Shown one piece after another: positions 1-8,535 of a DNA stretch of 64,000 nucleotides (positions within the stretch are counted from its first letter, which is position 1; every line of letters begins with the position of its first letter). Origin of the DNA: Halochromatium sp. (lineage in GTDB: Bacteria > Pseudomonadota > Gammaproteobacteria > Chromatiales > Chromatiaceae); NCBI GenBank assembly GCA_010912705.1, contig POWB01000004.1, forward strand, positions 58,470 to 122,469, written 5' to 3'. Under the pieces are notes generated by a model, which ran no database searches, was not told the origin of the DNA, and saw only the letters and a list, made by a program, of their open reading frames with translations. A program made the translations under genes and the position numbers.

Positions 1-1694
1 GTATGGTCGATGCGGTTGTGGTAGATGTAGACGACGTTGTTGGACTTGAGCAGGTCGCGGCTGTCATCGCGATTCATCGCCATGACCTGTTCCGCTGTGA
101 CGGCAGCCCCCGCCCCGTCCAGCGCCTTCTTGAGGATCTTGTCCCGATTCGCCGTGCCCTGAGCGCTCAGGCCATCCACCAGCACCGCCGCCGCGTCGTT
201 AGCGCTGATGGTCAGTTCACGATTGGGCAAGAGTGCGGCCATGCCCAACTGGGTGTAGCTAGGCAGCATCGACAGTGTAGGCTCTAGGTCCGCGCTGTAG
301 CGGTCCTCTTGGCGGATCAGGGTCAACAGCTCCTCGCCGATCTCGTAGCGCAGCGCGTCGGAAATCACCACACACACCTTGACCCCTTTGCTTAAGAAAG
401 GCTGGAGCCAGCGCGTGAAGAAGCGGCGTTGCAGCTGCAGCCTGGGGATGCTCCAGGTCGATACTGCATCAACATACGCCTGCCAGCGATCGTTCACCTT
501 GAGCAGGTAAGCGGTCGAATACAAGTTCTCGATCTGCTCCGCTAACGCCCCCAGCAACGAGGACTGACCGGCCTGACGCAGATGGTAGATAAACTTGCGG
601 TAACGCTGATCGAGCTGGTACCAGCTGGCACAGTAGCGTTGCACCCCATCGGCCAGGCTGTTCATCTCCAGGTTGGCCGCGCCGAGCAGCTGGATGAAGC
701 CTGCGGCGTACTCGATGGCCTGGTAGAGATCACGATAGTCGGCGTACCAGTGTCCTTGCCGGCGCTGGCGGACCCATAAGGCCACATCACCGGCACTGAC
801 GGTGCGCTCGACCACCGCCTGGACCAGGTCGCTGAGGATCTTGCGGTCGATCAGCTCGAAATAATCGACCGCAATCAGGTCCCGAACATCACGCTTGCCA
901 AGGTCCGCCTCGATACCGAGCACCCCCGCACATTCGTCGGAAAGCTTTTCAAAGCTGCGCTCATGCACGCGGCTGTCCTTCCACCGCCTCAAAAACACCA
1001 AGGCATCCGCATTCAGCTTCACCGGCCCGTTCGTACTCATCGCATAGCAGGACTTGAACAGTTCGATCACAAAGTCCCGAATGCTGGGCTCGGAGGATGC
1101 GTAACCGTAGTGGCGGGTCAACTGGGTCCAGAAAAACCCGTCGAGCGCACAGCGCGTGACCAGTGAAAACTTATCGTCGGCGTCTTCCGCCACGTCCTGC
1201 AGCAGGCTCTCCAGAATGCTGTCCATGCGGGGCTCGGCACCCGCGCAGACCGCGACCATCTTGAGCCGGATCAACCCCGCCGTGTCATCCGGTTTGAGCA
1301 GTTTCTTCAGTGCCTCTGTGCGCTTGGCGGCGTGGAAAAACTCGAGGTGCTGCTGAACGACATCGGTAAACTCAAGCCCCAGGTCCAGCTCGGACAGCCA
1401 GATGGCGACCTGGTCGGTGCGAAACTCCCCCTGTGCCAACTGCACGTCGAGCAGCCAGTTGTCCAGATCCTCCGGCTGAGGCCCGTCGCGATACAGCAGG
1501 AACCTCTCATCCGGCTGCTCGCGCAAGATTCGGTGCTTGATGCCGAACTCGTTGTTTGCGATTTCGATCTTCTGGACGCCATCTAGCGACACGGCATCAT
1601 AGTCGGCGCGCAGCTCGTTCTTGGCGTCGTACCAGAAGACGATCCGATGTTTCTCGAAGAGTCGAGCCAGTGCTTGGGCGATGCGATTTTCCAA
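1..1694 (-). CDS. pglZ: BREX protein PglZ (partial, C-terminus beyond left edge)
   Basis: PglZ is the alkaline-phosphatase-superfamily protein shared by all BREX systems; in type 1 it works with PglX, BrxB and BrxC in host methylation and phage exclusion. About 564 codons are visible, against roughly 830-850 in the family, so the C-terminus lies outside the window. The N-terminus (ENRIAQALARLFEKHRIVFW) is typical of type 1 PglZ. The phosphatase-like core begins near residue 438 with VVISDALRYEIGEEL, where the Asp should bind metal. The start is read as TTG at 1694, two bases after the stop of the preceding gene; a CTG six bases upstream is in frame and no ATG is close by. It is the last BREX gene visible in a tightly packed minus-strand operon; brxL would normally follow. 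Confidence 0.9.
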   Translation of the reverse strand, partial: MENRIAQALARLFEKHRIVFWYDAKNELRADYDAVSLDGVQKIEIANNEFGIKHRILREQPDERFLLYRDGPQPEDLDNWLLDVQLAQGEFRTDQVAIWLSELDLGLEFTDVVQQHLEFFHAAKRTEALKKLLKPDDTAGLIRLKMVAVCAGAEPRMDSILESLLQDVAEDADDKFSLVTRCALDGFFWTQLTRHYGYASSEPSIRDFVIELFKSCYAMSTNGPVKLNADALVFLRRWKDSRVHERSFEKLSDECAGVLGIEADLGKRDVRDLIAVDYFELIDRKILSDLVQAVVERTVSAGDVALWVRQRRQGHWYADYRDLYQAIEYAAGFIQLLGAANLEMNSLADGVQRYCASWYQLDQRYRKFIYHLRQAGQSSLLGALAEQIENLYSTAYLLKVNDRWQAYVDAVSTWSIPRLQLQRRFFTRWLQPFLSKGVKVCVVISDALRYEIGEELLTLIRQEDRYSADLEPTLSMLPSYTQLGMAALLPNRELTISANDAAAVLVDGLSAQGTANRDKILKKALDGAGAAVTAEQVMAMNRDDSRDLLKSNNVVYIYHNRIDH

Positions 1695-1696
1695 CG

Positions 1697-3418
1697 TCAG
1701 GCCCCGAACTCGACCTTCCAGATTCCCGCGGCGATCGTTGCCAGTTGCTTTTGTCTTGCCTCGATCTTCGGCTCGTCCCAGATGTCGTAGTGTTTTGCGA
1801 CCGCTCGGGTAATCTCAAAGTCGCTCTGCTCGTAGACCTCTTTTTTGACCGCGTAGCTCGCATTGCCGAGATCACGGTTCCGATTTGTCTCCAGCGGAGT
1901 CATATTTCCAATGCGATAAATCAGTCGGTCCTGTTTTGACTCCTCAATGTATGACCAGGCCTCTGATGGGTGCTCTGGCAGGATGTGCTCAAGATTATAG
2001 GTTGCGCTCTCGAACTCGAAGCGCTTACCCGAGCGCTGCCGCTCGATCTCAAAGAGAATATAGCGAATCACCTTCTTGTTCCGACTGTTTGTGGTGCGAA
2101 GTTCCTTCTCCGAAAAGGCCGCCTTGAACTGGTTGTCGTCTGGATAGACCTCACGCAACGCGGAGATGACGTCCGATGCACGCGAGTAAGTCCCGGCCGA
2201 TACCTTCCAGGCAATATCGTTGTAGAGACGCTCTTGCTCATGGGTCTGCAGATTGCAGATCACATTGTATCGAAACGACACAACGGCCACGGTTTTCATG
2301 ATGCGGCTGAAACCCGCCCTTTCGGATTCGTAGAATGTTCCATGACAGGCCAAGAGCATGGCCAGTGGTTGACGTACGTTGAACATCACCAGTTGCTCAA
2401 GCGTTCGACGCTCGTCGGCAACCCAAGATGGATCTTGCGGGTCTCGAAGGGCCGCGTAGACAGCCGCTGATCGATCGAGATCCCTGAGTAGTTCGAATGC
2501 CGCATCCCGCGTGGTGATGCGCCTGCGTATGGTTTTGAACAAGTCGGACTTGCGCACAAGCTTGTTTCGGCTGTTCCAGAACAGGCGCAGAAACTCCGGA
2601 AAGCTCTCGCTACCCAGCAGGCCCACGATCCGCTCCCACCGCTCCTCCAGCGCCCGCAGTTCCGTTTCATGGGTTTCCTGAGTGCTGATAACGGAAAACA
2701 GGTAGTTCTTCAGCAAATCAGTGGAAGAAAGCCTGACGCCGCGTGCATTCAGCGTCTCGAAGACCTTGAACGCATTCAACTCATCGGTCACCGTGATGAC
2801 GGTAAAAAAGAGCTTGTCGACAAGCCCGTCGATAAAGGCGGCCAATGCCTTGCCGCTCTCCGACAGGCTGCCGGTGCGCGCTTTGATCCGCTCCTTGAAC
2901 CAATTGAACGCCTTGCGCAGTTGATGTTCGGAGGCATTCAGCCCACGTTGCGGCAGCTTATCCAGCGGCACCAGGTAGGTTTGATAGAACCGGTTGTTGT
3001 GCCGATTGAGTTCCAGTTTCGAACGAGGCACCAGGCTGACGGGGTCCAGATAACCAATGTAGCTGTTCTGGAGCTGCTCCTTACGCTTCGCGTTATTTTC
3101 AGCATCGAGCTTGCTATTGATTAGATCCTGGAGGTGCCCAAGGCCCGCCAGGATCATGACACTGATGGTCGTGAGGCGCTGCTGACCGTCAATGATATCG
3201 AATTGCTTGCTGTCCGATGACTGGAGCACAAGATAGCCCATGTAATGGGCGGGTTCTCCGTCAGTCTCAAAAAGCGCCACCATGTCCTGCCAAAGATCAT
3301 CCCATTCGTCTTCGGTCCAGGAATAGTCCCGCTGAAAAGGCGGTACCCGATAACTCAATCCATTGCCAAGCAACTGGCGGAAGGTAGAGTTCGTGGTGTT
3401 GAAGTTCATCGTCGCCAT
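1697..3418 (-). CDS. DUF262/DUF1524 GmrSD-like type IV restriction protein (BrxU-like)
   Basis: This is probably a modification-dependent nuclease that attacks phage DNA carrying modified bases and complements BREX. The N-terminal DUF262 (GmrS-like) region shows the nucleotide-pocket motif VPPFQRDYSW near residues 25-35 and IIDGQQRLTT near 75-85. The C-terminal DUF1524 (GmrD-like His-Me finger) region starts near residue 474 with NLEHILPEHP and continues with IGNMTPLE and LGNASYAVKK. About 573 aa, smaller than BrxU but with both halves present. ATG 3418 is preferred over TTG 3424 because a G-rich ribosome-binding site sits about 9 bases before it. The slot between pglX and pglZ is where brxU lies in the Escherichia fergusonii BREX island. 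Substrate specificity is inferred only. Confidence 0.85.
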   Translation of the reverse strand: MATMNFNTTNSTFRQLLGNGLSYRVPPFQRDYSWTEDEWDDLWQDMVALFETDGEPAHYMGYLVLQSSDSKQFDIIDGQQRLTTISVMILAGLGHLQDLINSKLDAENNAKRKEQLQNSYIGYLDPVSLVPRSKLELNRHNNRFYQTYLVPLDKLPQRGLNASEHQLRKAFNWFKERIKARTGSLSESGKALAAFIDGLVDKLFFTVITVTDELNAFKVFETLNARGVRLSSTDLLKNYLFSVISTQETHETELRALEERWERIVGLLGSESFPEFLRLFWNSRNKLVRKSDLFKTIRRRITTRDAAFELLRDLDRSAAVYAALRDPQDPSWVADERRTLEQLVMFNVRQPLAMLLACHGTFYESERAGFSRIMKTVAVVSFRYNVICNLQTHEQERLYNDIAWKVSAGTYSRASDVISALREVYPDDNQFKAAFSEKELRTTNSRNKKVIRYILFEIERQRSGKRFEFESATYNLEHILPEHPSEAWSYIEESKQDRLIYRIGNMTPLETNRNRDLGNASYAVKKEVYEQSDFEITRAVAKHYDIWDEPKIEARQKQLATIAAGIWKVEFGA

Positions 3419-3420
3419 AC

Positions 3421-6400
3421 TCAATCCCCCCGCGCGTCAAGGCCAACGATCTTTTTCAGCGCGGCACCGAACTTCGGATAGTTGGCCTTCACCCCATCAT
3501 CAAGGTCGATGGCGATTTGCTTGGTGGCCAGGGGATACATCACGTCGCGCTCCCAGGCATCGAGTTCGCCGATGGTCTTTTTCAGGTTCTCGATCTCTTT
3601 CAGTGCCTTGGTCTTTTCGCCCTTGGTCGCGTCGGCGCTGGCTTCGACGCCGCGCAGGTGGTCGAGGTGGGAGCTGAGCTTGCCGCGGAACTCGCGCAGG
3701 TAGTCGTTGAGCACCACGCTGACCGTATCCGGGCGATAGCGGTGCAGGTAGATCAGTGCGTTGAAGCTGCCCTTGGGGCTGGAGAATAGCCAGTAGATCG
3801 GGCGCTTCTTGTAGCGCCTGACATGATCGTTGTAGAACTCGCCGAGGAAGTAGTCGCGGATGCTGTAGTTACGCTTGCCTTTGATATTCAGCGCCTGCTC
3901 GACGAACCGGAGGTTTTCCTCGTAGTGCTCGTCGCCAAAGGCCACGCGCAGGAACTTGCGGAAGCGTTCGGCGATGTCATCGGTAAACCAGTCGCCATCG
4001 AGCATGGGGATGACGTCGTCGTCATCGGCCGGGAAGCTCGGCTCCGGGATCTGCTTCAGGTAGTCCTCGATGGTCTCACCCTGGTTGGCTAGGATTAGCC
4101 CAGGTTTGTCCAGCGCGTAGCGGCCAAACATGCAGCCCACGGCATAGGAGACCAACTCGCGTAGGGTGTCGGCCAGCAGCAGCGCCTCCAGTTCGTCCTC
4201 GCTCTTGTCGTTGCCGTAGCGGTAGTGTGGGTTGCAGGTCAGGGTGATCTCGTTGACCGGCACCTCGGGCGTCAGCTCATCCTGCAGGCCGTAGGCCTCG
4301 ATGAAGATGCGGTTGTTCTCTTCCTCCAACCGCTGCATCTCCCGCGTCATCTCCCGCCAATGGGCGCGAAGCTTCTGGTAGGTGGCCTTCAGGGTTGGCT
4401 GGTGGTAGTCGGGATTAAGTAGCGGTAAGTTGGTGAAGTCCCAAGAGGTTTCGTAGGAATCCCAGTCCAATGTTGAAAGTGCAATCAGCGAAGAGATCAA
4501 TTCACGATCTCGACCTGGCTCTGCCAAATCAACGGGAATCGGAATGTTTCCGAAGTCACCTGGATTAAAGTTCAACGTGGGATTCAGGGTTTGAATCAAT
4601 GGCCGAGCCACTTTCGAATTTACTGCTAATAAGCAGAAGTCTTGAAGATTCTCGTTATCAAAAAAAGCTGTCGGAGCCGCATTATTAAATGTCTGTCCTA
4701 CAGGAAGATGCCTGAATGCTGTCACATCCGAAGAAATCCCTGACCAAGTGATGCCTTCCCGGTAAAAATAGTCTTTACCATCATGTCGGAATCCTTTCTC
4801 TGCAGCCATTTGCTTTATTGAATCCACATCGTAAGCGATGACAAATTCGCCGTTACCGTACCATCGGCGAGCGTCGCCTCCCTTTGCATGGGGATAAAAT
4901 TTATACTTAGACGATCTATCTTGAAAAGCAATACGTGAGCGGCTCACTTCCCATGCTAAACGAAGATATTTATGATTATTTCCGGTAGTAGTTCCTTTTC
5001 GGCCGGAGCTAAACTCAGATGTTTTTGGCATCTTCGAAAATGCATCAATTAGCTTCGCAGGAAGCCTGAAGCTTATTGGTGATCCTGGTATCTTTAGGAA
5101 CTGGGTTTGTCGAAGGTCATAGCGCCAGCTACAGCTCTTATCTCTAATCGCCTCAAGAAGCCGGACTGGTTGTAGATCCGATCCATAAAATTCATGCAGA
5201 TCAAAAAATACTGATGCTTCCCCTCGCGCAGCAGATCTTTTGCTCATTACAAAAGCACAGATCGGAACAAAAGCAGACTCAAAAAAGGAATGGTACTCCG
5301 GGCGTACGAGCGTTAAGAGAAAGTAATCCTTAAGAATCCTATATCTTAGTTTTTCGAAATTCCCTATGAACATCCATACGAATGGAGACATCACACCAAG
5401 CTGGCCTTTGGGCAGCGCCAGCTCGGTGTTACGGACAATGAAAGCTGAAAAAAGATCAGACTTCACGTCCCCATAAAAGTCCTTGAGCCACACTCCCATC
5501 CGCCCATTCATCCCTTTCCCGCCCAGATACGGCGGATTAGCAATCACTACGTGGTATTTCGGGCTCAGGTAGTCCGTCTGCCGTAAAGCTTGCAGAACCT
5601 TGTTATGAGTTATGGCGAGGAACAACTGCCCGGAAACATCCTTCAACTCCAAATCCCGGAGAATTCCATCCACGTTGGTGACATCTGGTCGGATCAGTGA
5701 ACCGAAGTTATCGGCCTCTTCGAACTGGCGCAGGGTGGTTTGCAGCGGCGCGGTGAACAGGTCACGCCCAACAAAATCCATGTACTCATTCAGCTCGTCC
5801 TCGTCGAACCGAACGTTCTCCAGCACGCAGATGTTCGGCTTGACGCCCTTGTTGAAAAACCGGCGCTGTTTGCCACGGGCCTTCATGGTCAGGGCGAAGG
5901 CAGCCAGTTCCCCGGCGCGTTCGTCGATCTCGATACCGTAGAGGTTATTCGTGAGGATCTTCTCCGGGATCTCGGCGGGCTCGTAGCCTTCCTCCTCGTA
6001 GATGGCGTAGAGCAGGTCGAAGGCATAGGTGAGCATGTGGCCGGAGCCACAGGCCGGGTCGCAGATCTTGATCTCTTCCGGACTGCCGATCTTCAGGAAA
6101 TCGGATTCTGCTTGTTCCGGCTTGATGTAGTAGTCCATCCGCTCGGCCAGCTTGGAACCGGGACGGTTCAGCAGCCACAGACGGCCGAGGGAGTTCTCCA
6201 CCAGGTAGCGCACGATCCAATGCGGGGTGAAGAGCTGGGTGGCGGCGGGGATGTTCTCGGGCGTGATCTTCTTGTTCTTTTTCAGGCCGTCAAACACCTC
6301 GTCCTTCTTCTCGGAGATGTAGAACTGGTAGAGCCAGCCGATCACCTCGACGTCCTCGCACGCGTCCGGGGTCATTGCCTCGCGGGTGTAGGCGAGGATG

Positions 6401-6930
6401 GAGTTTCCCGAGAGCAGGTCGTCAGGCATCAGCAGTTCGGTGTAGTCGTCGATGCGCTGGAACAGGAACGGCATGGCCTTGTTCCATGAGTTGCAGGCGG
6501 CCACCACCAGCAGCCGGTAGGCCTCACCCTGCGGGTCGCGGCTGGGGGCTTTTCCGTCGAGCAGGGCGAAGATCTGCTGCCGGACCTTGTCGTGGACCAT
6601 CTTTTCATCGATGTGCCCCATCTTGGCTTCGGCCAGGATCTCGGGCTGAAACTGCCCCTCGGAGGGCGACACCACGCCGATACGGGTATAGCGGTTCACG
6701 TCCATGAAGCGCAGGGCGCAGAAGCGGTTGAACCAGATATAGGCCACCCGCTCGATGACCTGTTCCTTACCGTGGTCCTTGATCGCCTCCTCAAGCTTCT
6801 TGATGGCCTCGGTGCTTTCCCGGCGGGCGGCGCTGTTTTCAGCCAGCACCAGTTTCAGCTTGGCAGAGACCTGCTCCAGCAGAGAGCGCCGGGCAAACTG
6901 GGCGAATTTTTTTAGTTTTGCGGTTTCCAT
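3421..6930 (-). CDS. pglX: BREX type 1 DNA methyltransferase PglX
   Basis: PglX is the adenine-specific DNA methyltransferase of BREX: it methylates the host at a short non-palindromic site and is needed for phage exclusion. The 1169-aa length fits type 1 PglX. Visible motifs are the SAM-binding DPACGSGH at residues 291-298 and the catalytic NPPY at 464-467. The N-terminus (METAKLKKFAQFARRSLL) is family-typical. The ATG is preceded by GGAGGAG and lies four bases after the upstream nuclease stop. Codons from roughly residue 463 to 830 (about 4440-5540) are clearly AT-richer than the rest (samples near 42-48% GC, against about 58-65% on either side). That part covers the expected target-recognition region, so it may have been swapped in by recombination. 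Confidence 0.95.
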   Translation of the reverse strand: METAKLKKFAQFARRSLLEQVSAKLKLVLAENSAARRESTEAIKKLEEAIKDHGKEQVIERVAYIWFNRFCALRFMDVNRYTRIGVVSPSEGQFQPEILAEAKMGHIDEKMVHDKVRQQIFALLDGKAPSRDPQGEAYRLLVVAACNSWNKAMPFLFQRIDDYTELLMPDDLLSGNSILAYTREAMTPDACEDVEVIGWLYQFYISEKKDEVFDGLKKNKKITPENIPAATQLFTPHWIVRYLVENSLGRLWLLNRPGSKLAERMDYYIKPEQAESDFLKIGSPEEIKICDPACGSGHMLTYAFDLLYAIYEEEGYEPAEIPEKILTNNLYGIEIDERAGELAAFALTMKARGKQRRFFNKGVKPNICVLENVRFDEDELNEYMDFVGRDLFTAPLQTTLRQFEEADNFGSLIRPDVTNVDGILRDLELKDVSGQLFLAITHNKVLQALRQTDYLSPKYHVVIANPPYLGGKGMNGRMGVWLKDFYGDVKSDLFSAFIVRNTELALPKGQLGVMSPFVWMFIGNFEKLRYRILKDYFLLTLVRPEYHSFFESAFVPICAFVMSKRSAARGEASVFFDLHEFYGSDLQPVRLLEAIRDKSCSWRYDLRQTQFLKIPGSPISFRLPAKLIDAFSKMPKTSEFSSGRKGTTTGNNHKYLRLAWEVSRSRIAFQDRSSKYKFYPHAKGGDARRWYGNGEFVIAYDVDSIKQMAAEKGFRHDGKDYFYREGITWSGISSDVTAFRHLPVGQTFNNAAPTAFFDNENLQDFCLLAVNSKVARPLIQTLNPTLNFNPGDFGNIPIPVDLAEPGRDRELISSLIALSTLDWDSYETSWDFTNLPLLNPDYHQPTLKATYQKLRAHWREMTREMQRLEEENNRIFIEAYGLQDELTPEVPVNEITLTCNPHYRYGNDKSEDELEALLLADTLRELVSYAVGCMFGRYALDKPGLILANQGETIEDYLKQIPEPSFPADDDDVIPMLDGDWFTDDIAERFRKFLRVAFGDEHYEENLRFVEQALNIKGKRNYSIRDYFLGEFYNDHVRRYKKRPIYWLFSSPKGSFNALIYLHRYRPDTVSVVLNDYLREFRGKLSSHLDHLRGVEASADATKGEKTKALKEIENLKKTIGELDAWERDVMYPLATKQIAIDLDDGVKANYPKFGAALKKIVGLDARGD

Positions 6931-6934
6931 CTAT

Positions 6935-7474
6935 TCAGGCTCCTCCGGCTGCAGCAGCGGCCAGACGGGTGACCGGCCACTTGGGGAAGTTTTCATTCCA
7001 TTTGTCCAGGTTGACGACATGACAGCTTGTGGCCAGGGCCTGGACCCAGCGGCGTGATGCTTTGCCCACCGGCAGCTCCTGTTTCAGAGATTTCTGCATC
7101 CGGCTGTTCAAGGCGTTGTCAAAGGTGATCAGGCAGATGTAGTGAATCGGCTTTTCCACCTTCTGCTCGGCATGCCGATAGAGGTAGGAATCCCGGAATT
7201 TGTACTTCAGGTAGTTCTTCAGCCACTTGAAGCTGGCTTGCCGCGAGCTTGTCTCGTCTTTGGTCGTCGCGCCAAGGACGTCGTAAATCGAGGGGTCGTC
7301 GTAGTCCTTCAGTTCCACGTAGACGTAGGCGTCCTCGAACTCGGCGACGATGTCGACGCCTTTCATGGGCGCACCGTGGAATGTGGGTTTGGTGCTGTCC
7401 GTCTCGTCGAAGACGAATGCGTCCAGGGCACCCTCAAAACGGAATTCGAAACCGTCAGCCTCAACGATCTTCAT
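6935..7474 (-). CDS. PD-(D/E)XK-like nuclease, partner of the BREX-embedded ATPase
   Basis: A 179-aa protein not assignable to a named family from sequence alone. It shows the core of a PD-(D/E)XK nuclease: Glu14 in the first helix, Asp41 in KGVDIVAEF, then Glu54 and Lys56 in VYVELKDYD, followed by helices and a strand (HYICLITFD) consistent with the fold. The start ATG overlaps the stop of the upstream ATPase by four bases, so the two are translationally coupled and probably form one complex. It lies between brxC and pglX, where PARIS ariAB sits in some Salmonella BREX loci. AriB is a longer TOPRIM/DUF4435 protein and I see no such signature here. The nuclease assignment is inferred from the motif pattern; a degraded or structural role is possible. 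Confidence 0.65.
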   Translation of the reverse strand: MKIVEADGFEFRFEGALDAFVFDETDSTKPTFHGAPMKGVDIVAEFEDAYVYVELKDYDDPSIYDVLGATTKDETSSRQASFKWLKNYLKYKFRDSYLYRHAEQKVEKPIHYICLITFDNALNSRMQKSLKQELPVGKASRRWVQALATSCHVVNLDKWNENFPKWPVTRLAAAAAGGA

Positions 7475-8535
7475 TTGCCGAGGCGTCCCATGTCGTTTTC
7501 GATCTCCTGGTTGATGAGAAAGCCAAAGGCCTCGTCAATCGGGTTCGGCGTGATTTTCAGGTAGTCCTCGGTGGAGGCGACTTTGATCTCGTAGGTGTCC
7601 GCGTCACGGTACAGGCTATGGAAGCGCACGTGGTCATCCTTGCCTTTGTCCATGAGCAGATCGAACCACTTGAGCAGCACATAGTCATGGGTCGCCAGAA
7701 TGATCTGCTGGCCGTTGCGGGACAGTTCCAGGAGGATCTGCACAAGCAGTTTCATCAGCTTGGGGTTCAGATTCGACTCCGGTTCGTCCCAGAACAGCGG
7801 GCCGCTGACACCGGGCTTGATCGCGCCGGTTTCCAGCAGGCGCGAGAGTATCCCCGCCTTGCGAAATCCTTCGGCCATGGAATTGGCGGAATATTCTGCA
7901 TTCTCGGTCTTGAAGGTGACCTTGCCACCGCCATAGAAAACGAAGTGGCCGCCGCAGATGCGTTCAATCTCCGCCATGGCCCACTTGGATTTTTCGTGCA
8001 GGGTTTCCGGGCGGACCTCGGGGAGATCCAGCAGCAGGCAGATGTCCTGATAGGTCTGGTCAAAGGAGAGCCCGTATTTCTCGTATAGGCTGTTGAACCC
8101 CTTCATGAACGAGAGGACTTCCTTGGTCGGGAAGAAAACTGCCTCGGCCTGGTATTGCTCGGAGTTGGCGCGATCCTGAACGGCCAGCGCCCTCGAGTTG
8201 TTGAAGAAGGTCGCGGCGATCTTCTGCCCCCCGGCGAAACGGGCCGACAGATAGGCCTGGTCGCTCGCGCCCTGGTGATGCATCTTGCCGAGCTTGTCGT
8301 CGAGCGGCATGAAGAGGCGCACCAGCTTGGCGGTCAGCGCCGCTTGGAGCTCATCGTCGCCGATATCGGGCTTGTTCTTTAACAAGGACGCACCGGCACA
8401 AAGCCCATAGCCCGCCTTGAGCAGATGGGTTTTGCCGGTGTCGTTCTCACCAATGATCACGTTGATTTTCGGCGAGAACTCCAGCGTCAGCCCGGTGAAA
8501 ACCGTGAGGTTTCTCAGTTCAAGATACTCAATCAT
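7471..8535 (-). CDS. AAA (SMC/OLD-like) ATPase embedded in the BREX operon
   Basis: A 354-aa ABC/SMC-type ATPase of the AAA_15/AAA_21 kind. Walker A is GENDTGKT at residues 29-36, the Walker B region is LFWDEPESNLNP with DEPE near 250-253, and an ATHD switch lies near 281-284. No long coiled coil, TOPRIM or OLD nuclease domain is fused to it, so catalysis would come from the small nuclease encoded next. Its ATG overlaps the brxC stop, and its stop overlaps the nuclease start, both as ATGA. This arrangement resembles defence ATPase-effector pairs such as AriA/AriB, where the ATPase senses a phage protein and releases the effector; that role is inference. Confidence 0.8.
   Translation of the reverse strand: MIEYLELRNLTVFTGLTLEFSPKINVIIGENDTGKTHLLKAGYGLCAGASLLKNKPDIGDDELQAALTAKLVRLFMPLDDKLGKMHHQGASDQAYLSARFAGGQKIAATFFNNSRALAVQDRANSEQYQAEAVFFPTKEVLSFMKGFNSLYEKYGLSFDQTYQDICLLLDLPEVRPETLHEKSKWAMAEIERICGGHFVFYGGGKVTFKTENAEYSANSMAEGFRKAGILSRLLETGAIKPGVSGPLFWDEPESNLNPKLMKLLVQILLELSRNGQQIILATHDYVLLKWFDLLMDKGKDDHVRFHSLYRDADTYEIKVASTEDYLKITPNPIDEAFGFLINQEIENDMGRLGK

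Noticed and set aside
6935-8535. Calling the ATPase pair PARIS ariA/ariB
   Set aside because: Position fits, but the partner is only 179 aa with an ExK nuclease pattern rather than a TOPRIM/DUF4435 protein.
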